Positions 1-6,954 of a stretch of 10,804 nucleotides of DNA are shown here, piece by piece. A program made the position numbers and the translations under genes. The stretch is from positions 1-10,804 of the forward strand of contig DATBDZ010000407.1 of NCBI GenBank assembly GCA_036276235.1, written 5' to 3'. This stretch comes from JANWHF01 sp036276235. GTDB lineage: Bacteria > Planctomycetota > Phycisphaerae > Tepidisphaerales > Tepidisphaeraceae. Below the pieces are notes generated by a model that made no database searches, was not told the origin of the DNA, and worked only from the letters and a program-made list of their open reading frames with translations. The number at the start of each line of letters is the position of its first letter. Position 1 is the stretch's first letter.

Positions 1-25
1 CCAATGAAACATGCAACGGGAGTAA

Positions 26-213
26 ATGCAACGAAATGATTACGAAAACGTTTCAAAAGGTTTCATCGAGGGGTTCCGAGTTTCCGGCTTCGGGTTTCAG
101 GTTGGCGACCACCGATTCCCTCTTAACCTGAGACCCGAAACCCGAAACTTCCTCCAATGCAACGTGCAACCATTGCAGATGCAACCGATTGGTGCGAAAA
201 ACGGTTCAAAACG
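26..213 (+). repeat. Imperfect direct repeats flanking the 80-148 inverted repeat
   Basis: Two segments, about 26-60 and 179-213, share an ATGCAAC start, an ATT stretch, and a core of CGAAAA, CG and TTCAAAA (43-58 and 195-211), with small insertions between. Further ATGCAACG copies begin at 11 and 157. The duplicated blocks bracket the inverted repeat. This could be a degenerate small element, a set of regulator sites, or simply diverged repeats. Only the similarity is seen; the role is not known. Confidence 0.45.
80..148. repeat. Imperfect 24-bp inverted repeat with 21-base spacer
   Basis: The left arm (80-103) and the reverse complement of the right arm (125-148) agree at 21 of 24 positions by hand comparison. 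The right arm is built from a tandem CCCGAAA heptamer. The arm-spacer-arm layout resembles the other paired palindromes in this window, but the sequence is unrelated, so it would be a separate family. It could form a long hairpin in RNA read from either strand. No terminal duplication or transposase is visible, so calling it a mobile element would be speculation. Confidence 0.7.
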
Positions 214-342
214 TTGCAAGGCCGAGGCAACCGGCGGGGGCTGGCTCTGCCGGCGCTCGGTTATTTGAGAAGGTCTCGCAATCCTCTTCACGCGAGAACT
301 CGGCAGGCTACTCAAAGAAAGACATTGCCTGCAGCCGCTCTT

Positions 343-2031
343 CTAGATCGCGGGAGCCGCCGCGCACCAATCGCGCCACGCGCTTCGGTACAGGCTCTCC
401 AGCGACCGCGCGAAGCGCGGCTCATCTGTCAGCGGCGACTGATTCATCCTCGCGCGAAGTCCGCCGCGCAAGGCGGCGAGGCGCGTGAGATCGCCCGCCA
501 GGTCGATCGCCTTGCGGACGTATTCTTCGCCTGATGAGGCAATCAGATCGTGCAGGCCGAGATTTGACAGTAGTGTGACGCCGGCGCGGCCGACGGGCAT
601 TCGCCCTGAGAGGGTGATGAATGGGACACCCATCCACAGGGCGTCGAGGCTGGTGGTGCCACCGCCGTAGGGGAAGGGGTCCAAGACGATATCGATCTGG
701 TTGTAGAGCGCGAAATAGTCCGCGCGCGCTTGATGGCTTACGAGCGTCACCCTCGCTGGATCGATGCCGGCTTTCGTGACGCGTTCGCGGGCGGAGGCGT
801 TGGCGTCGCCGCCGGGGACGTGGAGGATCAGGCGGGAAGCCGGCAGCGATTGCAGAATTCTGCTCCATGTTTCGATAACTGAATCATTCACTTTCGCAAA
901 GCTATTCAGCGAGCCGAAGGTGACGAAGCCGCGCGAGGAGGCCGGCAATGCGTCGACCGGCGGCGCGAGCGCCGAGGGGCGATAGCACCAATAGCAATCG
1001 GGAAGGCGAAGAAGCCGCTCGGTGAAAAATTGTTCGTGCAGGCCCGGTGGGCTCAAGTGCGGGTCGGTGATGCATCCATCCATCGCGGTCATCCCGCTGG
1101 TGCCGCAGTATGCCAGATAGGTGAGCTGCACCGGCGCGGGCTTGTAGGCGAACATCGCGAGGCGGTTGTTCCGCATGTGAAGCGTGAGATCGACCAGGAT
1201 GTCGATGCCATCCTCGCGAATGAGCTGCGCGAGCTGATCATCGCGCTGGCCGGCGGTGATCCGCCAGGCGTCGCAATGTTGTTGCAGCCGCGCGCTCATA
1301 TCGTCCGATTGCGCAACGTCGGCATAGCAGAAGACTTCGAACGCCTCGCGATCGTGATGCTCGAGAATCGGCTCCATGAACCACCCGACGACATGATTGC
1401 ATAGATCGGGCGAGACGTACCCGACCCGCAGTCGCCGGTCGGGTGAGCGATCGTTTGGGTGCGGCGCAATCTGCCCGCGCAGCGGTTCGGCGAACTTTGC
1501 CCCCCAATTCAGATGCTCGGCGAATGTTTGCTCCTGCGAGCTGTCCGGATCGAACTGCATCGCATAAACCAGATTGCTGTGAATCTCACGCTGCGAAGGA
1601 TCGATCGCGACCGCCTGGCGAAAGGCCGCCACCGCCTCGCCGATGCGGCCGGATTCGCGCAGCGCACTGCCAAGACCGTTATAAGGATCGGGGAAATTTG
1701 GCCCGATGGCGATCGCCTTGCGATACCAGTCGATCGCCTCATCCGGCCGCCCCTGCTGGCGAACTATCAGCGCCATGTTGGCATATGCACTCGGATCGGC
1801 CGGCCGCAGCCGCAGCGCTTCGCGAAAGATCGCCTCGGCTTCGTCGAGCCTGCCTTGCCGCGCCCGCAAGACAGCCGCGCTGGTGGCAATTGCGCCCAGA
1901 TTGAGCTGCGCGATCGTATCGCCCGGCGCGTGGGCCAAAACCTGCCGACAAATCGCCTCCGCCTCGCGCATCTTTCCAGCGCGCATCAGCTCGACGACCT
2001 GCTCATTGGCCAAGGCAACATCCAGCGGCAT
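343..2031 (-). CDS. TPR-containing O-GlcNAc transferase-like (SPINDLY / glycosyltransferase family 41) protein
   Basis: The 562-residue protein has an N-terminal TPR array (about 8-155; the clearest repeats include RLDEAEAIFREALRLRP and RPDEAIDWYRKAIAIGP) followed by a family-41 glycosyltransferase catalytic region (about 198-555). Motifs matching eukaryotic OGT are visible: RVGYVSPDL followed by NH (212-213), LTYLAYCGTSGM with MDGCITD (303-323), FGSLNSFAKV (372-381, Lys380 at the nucleotide-sugar lysine position), and DPFPYGGGTTSLDALWMGVP (451-470). Family members transfer GlcNAc or another sugar to Ser/Thr of proteins, probably in the cytoplasm; the bacterial substrate cannot be read from sequence. 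No signal peptide is seen. The ATG complement at 2029-2031 was chosen because the frame upstream has non-TPR, low-quality sequence. No Shine-Dalgarno is visible, so the message may be leaderless. It is divergent from the M28 peptidase gene. OGT-like assignment is firm, specificity is not. Confidence 0.9.
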   Translation of the reverse strand: MPLDVALANEQVVELMRAGKMREAEAICRQVLAHAPGDTIAQLNLGAIATSAAVLRARQGRLDEAEAIFREALRLRPADPSAYANMALIVRQQGRPDEAIDWYRKAIAIGPNFPDPYNGLGSALRESGRIGEAVAAFRQAVAIDPSQREIHSNLVYAMQFDPDSSQEQTFAEHLNWGAKFAEPLRGQIAPHPNDRSPDRRLRVGYVSPDLCNHVVGWFMEPILEHHDREAFEVFCYADVAQSDDMSARLQQHCDAWRITAGQRDDQLAQLIREDGIDILVDLTLHMRNNRLAMFAYKPAPVQLTYLAYCGTSGMTAMDGCITDPHLSPPGLHEQFFTERLLRLPDCYWCYRPSALAPPVDALPASSRGFVTFGSLNSFAKVNDSVIETWSRILQSLPASRLILHVPGGDANASARERVTKAGIDPARVTLVSHQARADYFALYNQIDIVLDPFPYGGGTTSLDALWMGVPFITLSGRMPVGRAGVTLLSNLGLHDLIASSGEEYVRKAIDLAGDLTRLAALRGGLRARMNQSPLTDEPRFARSLESLYRSAWRDWCAAAPAI

Positions 2032-2094
2032 GGGCACGATTGTACGCGCAGCTGGAGATTGAGGTATCCGAGTCAAGCGCGTCGGGATAAACTT
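2032..2094. promoter_or_regulatory. Short divergent intergenic region serving both flanking genes
   Basis: The 63 bases separate the outward-facing starts of the TPR glycosyltransferase (minus) and the M28 peptidase (plus), so promoters for both must lie here or inside the opposing gene. A TACAAT hexamer reads on the minus strand (complement of 2039-2044), seven bases from its ATG. A GGATAAACT stretch lies just before the plus ATG. Neither has a well-spaced -35 element, and neither start has a convincing Shine-Dalgarno. The assignment rests on gene orientation. Confidence 0.4.
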
Positions 2095-3783
2095 ATGAAC
2101 ATGCGGACGAGGATTTTGAATGTGGCGATGATTGTTCTGGTGGCTGCTTTGCGGGGATCGGCCGCCGACGTGCCGCCGGATGTTCAAGCCGCCGTCGCCA
2201 GCATGTCGGCCGATGGATTGATGTCTCACATCAAAGTACTCGCTTCCGATGAATTCGAAGGCCGCGCGCCGGGGTCGGCGGGCGAAGAAAAAACAGTCAA
2301 TTACCTGATCGATCAATTCAAAAAACACGGGTTGCAGCCGGGCAATCCGGATGGGTCGTTCATTCAGAATGTGCCGCTTGTCGGGTTCACCGCACAGCCG
2401 AAGGTTTCATTCAAGGCCAGCGACAAATCGATCGACCTGAAATTTCCGGAGGAGGCGGTCGTCTGGTCGCGGCATTTTGTGCCGGAGTTGAAAGTGGAGG
2501 ACTCGCCGATAGTCTTCGTCGCTTACGGCGTCGTCGCGCCAGAATATGGCTGGGACGATTTCAAAGACGTGGACGTGCGCGGCAAGACGATCGTCATGCT
2601 CGTCAACGATCCGCCGGTGCCTGATCCGAACGATCCTTCAAAACTCGATGATAAGATGTTCAAGGGGTACACGATGACCTATTACGGCCGGTGGACTTAC
2701 AAATTCGAGTCTGCCGCCGCTAAGGGAGCCAAGGCCGCGATCATCGTGCATCAAACCGGGCCGGCGGGATATCCGTGGGGCGTGATCATGATGAGCAACG
2801 GCCGCGAGAATTTTGGCATTGATGTCAGCGATCCCACCAGCGGCCACGCGGCGATCGAAGGGTGGATGACGTTGGACACCGCCCATAAGCTCTTCGCCGC
2901 CGGCGGGCAGGATTTTGACACTCTGAAGAAGGCGGCGGTCAGCCGCGATTTCCGGCCGATGCCGTTAAATGTCAAGGCGAATTTCGATATCAAGAGCACC
3001 GTCCGCAGGATCGCGTCGAAGAATGTGATCGCGAAAATCGAGGGGAGCGATCCGAAGCTCAAGAACGAATACATCGTTTACACCGCCCACTGGGATCATC
3101 TGGGGCGCGACGCCAGCTTGCAGGGAGATCAGATCTTCAACGGCGCTTCGGATAACGCGTCGGGAACGGCCGCGCTGCTGGAACTGGCCAAGGCGTTCAC
3201 CAAGGTAAAGCCGAAGCGCACGATCCTGTTTCTCTCAGTGACGGCTGAAGAGAAAGGCTTGCTTGGCTCCCAGTATTACGTCTCGCATCCGCTCTATCCG
3301 CTGACCAAAACACTGGCAAACATCAACATCGATGGTGTGAATACGTGGGGCCGCGCCCGTGATGCCGGCGTGGTGGGAATGGGCCAGTCCACGCTGGAAG
3401 ACATCCTCGCGCCACTTGTGGCTTCGCAAGGCAGAAAACTCGTTCCCGAAGCTGACTCCGGCAAAGGCTACTACTTCCGCTCCGATCACTTCGAGTTCGC
3501 CAAGGGCGGTGTCCCCGCCCTTTATCTCGACAAAGGCACCGACATCATCGGCAAGCCGCCCGGCTATGGCCGCGCGATGCACGAGCGGTACACCGATCGC
3601 GATTACCACAAGGTCAGCGATGAGATCAAACCCGAGTGGGACTTGAGCGGCGCGGTGGATGATCTGAGCCTGATGTTTCAGGTGGGATACATCGTCTCTC
3701 AAGGCGATTCATACCCGCAGTGGAAGGAGGGCTCAGAATTCAAAGCGCGGCGGGATGAGATGATGAAGAAAGCCGGAGGATGA
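2095..3783 (+). CDS. Secreted M28-family zinc metallopeptidase with PA domain
   Basis: The 562-residue protein begins with a short signal peptide: basic RTR, hydrophobic ILNVAMIVLVAAL, and a likely cleavage near the GSAA motif at 21-24. A PA-type insert domain (about 135-290) precedes and interrupts the M28 fold, as in many bacterial M28 enzymes. The full co-catalytic zinc set is present: His332 (AHWDHLG), Asp353 (GASDNASG), Glu385/Glu386 (TAEEKG), Asp413 (NIDG) and His465 (SDHFEF). It probably removes amino acids from peptides outside the cytoplasm; exact substrate is unknown. The ATG at 2095 was chosen because it puts the signal peptide at the N terminus; ATG 2101 is an alternative. The open frame upstream to 1459 is antisense to the glycosyltransferase and is not credible. 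The TGA stop (3781-3783) abuts a palindromic repeat. Confidence 0.93.
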   Translation: MNMRTRILNVAMIVLVAALRGSAADVPPDVQAAVASMSADGLMSHIKVLASDEFEGRAPGSAGEEKTVNYLIDQFKKHGLQPGNPDGSFIQNVPLVGFTAQPKVSFKASDKSIDLKFPEEAVVWSRHFVPELKVEDSPIVFVAYGVVAPEYGWDDFKDVDVRGKTIVMLVNDPPVPDPNDPSKLDDKMFKGYTMTYYGRWTYKFESAAAKGAKAAIIVHQTGPAGYPWGVIMMSNGRENFGIDVSDPTSGHAAIEGWMTLDTAHKLFAAGGQDFDTLKKAAVSRDFRPMPLNVKANFDIKSTVRRIASKNVIAKIEGSDPKLKNEYIVYTAHWDHLGRDASLQGDQIFNGASDNASGTAALLELAKAFTKVKPKRTILFLSVTAEEKGLLGSQYYVSHPLYPLTKTLANINIDGVNTWGRARDAGVVGMGQSTLEDILAPLVASQGRKLVPEADSGKGYYFRSDHFEFAKGGVPALYLDKGTDIIGKPPGYGRAMHERYTDRDYHKVSDEIKPEWDLSGAVDDLSLMFQVGYIVSQGDSYPQWKEGSEFKARRDEMMKKAGG

Positions 3784-3784
3784 A

Positions 3785-3855
3785 GTGGCACGGGCGTCCC
3801 GCCCGTGATTTTTGGTCGTCGGCAAAAGAAAACACGGGCGGGACGCCCGTGCCAC
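3785..3855. repeat. Paired palindrome: perfect 23-bp inverted repeat (REP/BIME-like)
   Basis: Arms at 3785-3807 and 3833-3855 are perfect reverse complements, with a 25-base spacer. Each arm is itself a hairpin of CACGGGCG and CGCCCGTG around three bases. The element begins two bases after the peptidase stop codon and fills most of the gap before the oxidoreductase. It lacks a U tract, so it is not a classical terminator, but could block exonuclease or transcription. Read in the oxidoreductase frame it encodes WHGRPAR and GTPVP, which would wrongly lengthen that protein. Confidence 0.85.
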
Positions 3856-3862
3856 GTAAGAT

Positions 3863-3868
3863 GAGGAG
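3863..3868 (+). promoter_or_regulatory. Shine-Dalgarno GAGGAG that fixes the oxidoreductase start
   Basis: GAGGAG lies seven bases before ATG 3876. The other in-frame candidate, ATG 3780, overlaps the peptidase stop and would translate the palindromic repeat into 32 residues with no family counterpart. The strong site therefore supports 3876. Confidence 0.8.
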
Positions 3869-3875
3869 TTACCAA

Positions 3876-6215
3876 ATGTCTGATCAATCTCAACCAACCG
3901 AGCAGACATCTGACCGAATCACCGCCCACGGCGATGTCGCTGCACTCACACCCGAATCGCTCAACGGCTTGCGCGTCACCGAACCGCACAAAAAGGCGGC
4001 GGGAATGCCGGCGGTGGCGCGGGCGGCGCAGTATGCCTTCGCGCATGCGGGAGTGGCTCGCACGAGCCGCGCGCTCGCGCAGCTCAATCAAAAGGGGGGC
4101 ATCGACTGCATGAGCTGCGCCTGGCCCGAGCCGGACGGCGATCGCAGCTTTGCCGAGTTCTGTGAAAACGGCGCCAAGGCGCTGGGTCATGAAGCCGACA
4201 AACGCAAATGCGGGCCGGAATTCTTCGCGCAATATTCCGTCGCGGAACTGTCGAAACAAAGCGATTACTGGCTCGAGCAGCAGGGGCGGTTGGTGCATCC
4301 GATGGTCCTTCGCGCGGGCGGCAGTCACTATCAGCCGATCGATTGGGACGATGCGATCAAATTCATCGCGAAGGAATTGAACAAACTCAGTTCGCCCGAT
4401 GAGGCGGTCTTTTACACCAGCGGCCGCACCAGCAACGAGGCGGCGTTTCTCTACCAGCTTTTTGTCCGCCAATACGGCACCAACAATCTCCCCGATTGCT
4501 CCAACATGTGCCACGAATCCAGCGGTACCGCGCTCTCCGCCGTCATCGGCATCGGCAAGGGGACTGTCAAGCTCGACGATTTCGCAAAGGCGCAGGCGAT
4601 CTTCATCCTCGGCCAAAACCCCGGCACTAATCACCCGCGCATGCTCACGACGCTTGAAGTCGCCAAGAAGGCCGGTGCGAAGATCGTGGCGATCAATCCG
4701 CTGCCCGAGGCGGGGTTGCTCGGATTCATGAACCCGCAAAAGCCGCTGGGCATGCTCGGCAAAGCCACGCCCCTGGCCGATCAATTCCTGCAAATCAAGA
4801 TCAACGGCGACATCGCCTGCCTCAAGGGAATGATGAAGCGGATGTTAGAGATGGAGGATCGGCAGCCCGGCGCGGCATTCGATTGGGACTTCGTCAAACG
4901 CAATACAGACGGCGTCGAAGCGCTTCTGGAAGATATTCGCGCCGCATCGTGGGATTGGATCGTCGAAGACAGCGGCCTGACGCGCGGGCGGATCGAGGAT
5001 GCCGCCGATCTGGCGATCCGCTCGCAGCGCATCATCGTCTGCTGGGCAATGGGATTGACCCAGCACAAGAATTCCGTGCAGACGATCCAGGAGATCGTCA
5101 ATTTCCTGCTGCTGCGCGGCAGCATCGGCAAGCCGGGCGCCGGCGTCTGCCCCGTGCGCGGGCACTCCAACGTGCAGGGGGATCGCACCATGGGCATCTG
5201 GGAACGCCCGAAGCCTGCGTTTTTGGATGCGCTGCAAAATCAGTTCGACTTTAATCCGCCGCGCCATGATGGGTACGACGCCGTCGAATCCGCCAAGGCG
5301 ATGCACGAAGGAAAAGTAAAAGTGTTCTTCCAGCTTGGCGGCAACTATCTCTCCGCCATGCCCGACACGCTCTTTCTTCAGGAGGCGCTGGCAAAGCTCG
5401 ATCTCACCGTTCGCGTCGGCACCAAGCTCAATCGCTCCGATCTGGTGACCGGCAAGCAGGCGCTGATTTTGCCGTGCCTTGGGCGATCGGAGATCGATCG
5501 CCGCGGGTCCGGCGAGCAGTTTGTGAGCTGCGAAAATTCGATGGGCGTTGTGCAGTCGTCGCAAGGCCGCCTCGAGCCGGCGGACGATTCGCTGCAAAGC
5601 GAAATCGCCACGATCTGCGCGCTGGCTCGCGCGACACTCGTCACGCGCTCAAAAGTGAAGTGGGAAGAGTTTGCCGAGAACTACGATCTGATTCGCGATG
5701 AGATTTCCCGCACGGTTCCCGGCTTCGAGAATTACAACCAGCGCGTGCGCGATCCCGGCGGCTTCTATCTGCCCAATGGCCCGCGCGAGAACCGGTACAA
5801 GACCGACACCGGCCGCGCGCATTTCACGGTCAACCCGATTCCAACGCGCGATCTCCAGCCCGATCAACTCGTCCTGATGACGATCCGCTCGCACGATCAA
5901 TTCAACACGACGATCTATGGCATGCACGACCGCTATCGAGGAATTCACAACGAACGCCGCGTTATTCTGATGAACGAGCAGGACATCGCCGCCCGCGGCC
6001 TCGCCGCGCGACAGACCGTTGATATCACCAGCCACTACAACGGCCAAACCCGTCTCGCGCGGCAATTCATCGTCGTCCCCTATCCAATCCCCAAAGGCTG
6101 CTGCGCCGCCTACTTCCCCGAAGCGAATGTGCTGGTGGCGATTGATCACACATCAGACAAAAGCAACCAGCCGGCGAGCAAGTATGTGGTAGTGACGGTG
6201 AAGGCGGCGAACTGA
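3876..6215 (+). CDS. FdhF/YdeP-family molybdopterin oxidoreductase (formate dehydrogenase-like alpha subunit)
   Basis: The 779-residue protein matches E. coli YdeP along its length as I remember that sequence; YdeP is about 760 residues. Signature segments are GGIDCMSCAWPEP (74-86), FCENGAK (95-101), FYTSGRTSNEAAFLYQLF (179-196), DCSNMCHESSG (207-217), GQNPGTNHPRML (246-257), CPVRGHSNVQGDRT (425-438), RVGTKLNRSDL (513-523), LGRSEID (535-541), and RSHDQFNTTIYGMHDRYRGI (671-690). Cys78, Cys81 and Cys96 suit the family's Fe-S cluster; Cys112 is an extra candidate. Cys212 aligns with the Sec/Cys molybdenum ligand of formate dehydrogenase H. No Tat signal or membrane segment is seen, so it should be cytoplasmic. 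It would bind bis-MGD; the substrate is uncertain, since YdeP proteins are linked to acid resistance and not all oxidise formate. No fdhD or partner subunit is visible. Confidence 0.93.
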   Translation: MSDQSQPTEQTSDRITAHGDVAALTPESLNGLRVTEPHKKAAGMPAVARAAQYAFAHAGVARTSRALAQLNQKGGIDCMSCAWPEPDGDRSFAEFCENGAKALGHEADKRKCGPEFFAQYSVAELSKQSDYWLEQQGRLVHPMVLRAGGSHYQPIDWDDAIKFIAKELNKLSSPDEAVFYTSGRTSNEAAFLYQLFVRQYGTNNLPDCSNMCHESSGTALSAVIGIGKGTVKLDDFAKAQAIFILGQNPGTNHPRMLTTLEVAKKAGAKIVAINPLPEAGLLGFMNPQKPLGMLGKATPLADQFLQIKINGDIACLKGMMKRMLEMEDRQPGAAFDWDFVKRNTDGVEALLEDIRAASWDWIVEDSGLTRGRIEDAADLAIRSQRIIVCWAMGLTQHKNSVQTIQEIVNFLLLRGSIGKPGAGVCPVRGHSNVQGDRTMGIWERPKPAFLDALQNQFDFNPPRHDGYDAVESAKAMHEGKVKVFFQLGGNYLSAMPDTLFLQEALAKLDLTVRVGTKLNRSDLVTGKQALILPCLGRSEIDRRGSGEQFVSCENSMGVVQSSQGRLEPADDSLQSEIATICALARATLVTRSKVKWEEFAENYDLIRDEISRTVPGFENYNQRVRDPGGFYLPNGPRENRYKTDTGRAHFTVNPIPTRDLQPDQLVLMTIRSHDQFNTTIYGMHDRYRGIHNERRVILMNEQDIAARGLAARQTVDITSHYNGQTRLARQFIVVPYPIPKGCCAAYFPEANVLVAIDHTSDKSNQPASKYVVVTVKAAN

Positions 6216-6265
6216 TGCCCAACCGAGATCAACGCGCCTGCACCGCGGCCGACACTTCGATTGCA

Positions 6266-6287
6266 CAAACCGGGTTGTCCCGTTTTT
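6266..6287 (+). terminator. Candidate intrinsic terminator after the oxidoreductase gene
   Basis: CGGG (6271-6274), loop TTGT and CCCG (6279-6282) are followed directly by five T (6283-6287). Three A before the stem could add A-U pairs after one mismatch. It lies about 50 bases after the oxidoreductase stop. The stem is short, so termination strength is uncertain. Confidence 0.5.
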
Positions 6288-6389
6288 ACAAGTTTGGGTC
6301 GCAATTTAGCAAGACTGCTTGACGGGCGGCGCGTATATTTCCAAACCGTCATCGGGCATCGCATTGCCCCACACAATTCAACACCCTGA

Positions 6390-6443
6390 CGCCGGATGTT
6401 CCGGCGCGACCTCGTGCCGCGGGCGGCACGAGGTGTTTTATTT
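6390..6443. terminator. Two tandem hairpins between convergent genes, possible bidirectional terminator
   Basis: The first stem pairs CGCCGGA (6390-6396) with TCCGGCG (6400-6406) around a three-base loop. The second pairs ACCTCGTGCC (6409-6418) with GGCACGAGGT (6425-6434), a perfect 10-bp stem. On the plus strand the second is followed by GTTTTATTT, typical of a terminator for readthrough from the oxidoreductase. On the minus strand it lies right after the STAS gene's stop codon (6438-6440), with no U tract beyond. The convergent location fits a shared transcription barrier. Confidence 0.6.
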
Positions 6444-6794
6444 GCCAGCCACTTGCGGCTTCGCGGCCGCCAGCGCCAAATCAACCGAATCAAAAAGCTC
6501 AAATAATTCCGTTAGCTTAGCCCGGCGAAGCGCATCCAAAACCAATCCGCTGGCACAAGCAAGACGCACCAGCGAGTGATGCCGCGTCCCGCCGCGCAGT
6601 GCGACCAGCAGTCCCATCCCCAGGCTGGAAATAAACGCCAGGCCCGCGAGATCCACAACAACCAGCGGCGGCCTCTGCGCGGCCACACGGTTGAACGCGA
6701 TTTCGGTCGCGTCCATCTTCAATCCCATTTCGGCGCGCAGGCACACGACGATCGCCCCGGTGTGATTGATGACTTCAATTTCCAAAGTTTCCAT
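6438..6794 (-). CDS. STAS-domain protein, anti-sigma factor antagonist-like (downstream copy)
   Basis: The 118-residue protein is a single STAS domain. The hallmark is PPLVVVDLAGLAFISSLGMG (42-61): Asp48 ends the central strand and the SSLG turn follows. Here the usual Asp-Ser of SpoIIAA/RsbV is Ser56-Ser57, so Ser57 sits where those proteins are phosphorylated. Such proteins switch partner anti-sigma kinases by phosphorylation, but no kinase, phosphatase or sigma factor gene lies in this window. The start at 6794 is supported by AGGGAG seven bases upstream; an in-frame ATG further up at 6851 would translate a palindromic repeat region. It lies 160 bases downstream of a paralogue of equal length, about 47% identical by hand count. 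Cytoplasmic; target process unknown. Confidence 0.87.
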   Translation of the reverse strand: METLEIEVINHTGAIVVCLRAEMGLKMDATEIAFNRVAAQRPPLVVVDLAGLAFISSLGMGLLVALRGGTRHHSLVRLACASGLVLDALRRAKLTELFELFDSVDLALAAAKPQVAGK

Positions 6795-6816
6795 TGATTC
6801 GCTCCCTGCGCACACC

Positions 6817-6835
6817 TGCCAGAGATTCTCTGGCA
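6817..6835. repeat. Perfect 19-base palindrome upstream of the downstream STAS gene
   Basis: TGCCAGAGA and TCTCTGGCA surround a single central T. It lies 23 to 41 bases before the STAS start codon on the minus strand, just above the Shine-Dalgarno. It could be an operator for a dimeric regulator, an RNA hairpin, or a further member of the palindromic repeats next to it. Only the symmetry is seen. Confidence 0.6.
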
Positions 6836-6842
6836 CGAAGAC

Positions 6843-6899
6843 GGCGGGCAATGCCCGCCCTACGTTTGATCTTTGCGCGTAGGGCGGGCACTGCCCGCC
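6843..6899. repeat. Paired palindrome, CGTAGGGCGGGCA type (REP/BIME-like)
   Basis: Arms at 6843-6864 and 6878-6899 are inverted copies of 22 bases with one mismatch, separated by 13 bases. Each arm holds a 17-base palindrome, GGCGGGCA-N-TGCCCGCC, where N is A in one and C in the other. The same unit recurs at 10757-10773 with G in the middle. It separates the two STAS genes. Confidence 0.85.
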
Positions 6900-6954
6900 G
6901 CGTTTTCAGAACAGATGCACTCTGATGCGGGACGCGATCGTGACACACCCGGCG

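Larger units (their letters stand above)
1..342. other. Intergenic, repeat-bearing region without a convincing gene
   Basis: I see no credible gene here. The short open frames in all directions have no recognisable domain, no good ribosome binding site, and run through repeat sequence. The stretch lies downstream of the minus-strand TPR glycosyltransferase gene, whose TAG stop complements 343-345. It holds a long imperfect inverted repeat (80-148), imperfect direct repeats on either side of it (about 26-60 and 179-213), and at least five copies of the hexamer TGCAAC. No U-tailed terminator is obvious. The left edge is cut by the window, so a gene further left could end just outside. Confidence 0.6.

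Noticed and set aside
1459..2094. Open frame extending the M28 peptidase upstream by 212 residues
   Set aside because: It is antisense to the well-supported glycosyltransferase/TPR gene, has no domain, and would bury the signal peptide of the peptidase.
2032..2328. N-terminal extension of the TPR glycosyltransferase from an upstream ATG at 2328
   Set aside because: The extra 99 residues lack TPR character and are antisense to the signal peptide and N-terminal region of the peptidase.
343..3783. Functional link suggested by the equal length (562 residues each) of the divergent glycosyltransferase and peptidase
   Set aside because: The proteins are unrelated in sequence and fold; the equal length is coincidence.
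3785..3855. CRISPR-like or mobile-element interpretation of the paired palindrome
   Set aside because: There are only two inverted units, not regularly spaced direct repeats, with no cas gene and no transposase; a REP/BIME-like element explains it better.
3699..4793. Minus-strand open frame of 364 residues overlapping the oxidoreductase
   Set aside because: It is antisense to strongly conserved YdeP motifs, also covers the peptidase end and the palindromic repeat, and shows no domain. Long antisense frames are expected in GC-rich coding DNA.
4845..5597. Minus-strand open frame of 250 residues inside the oxidoreductase gene
   Set aside because: It is antisense to conserved motifs and has no recognisable fold or ribosome binding site.
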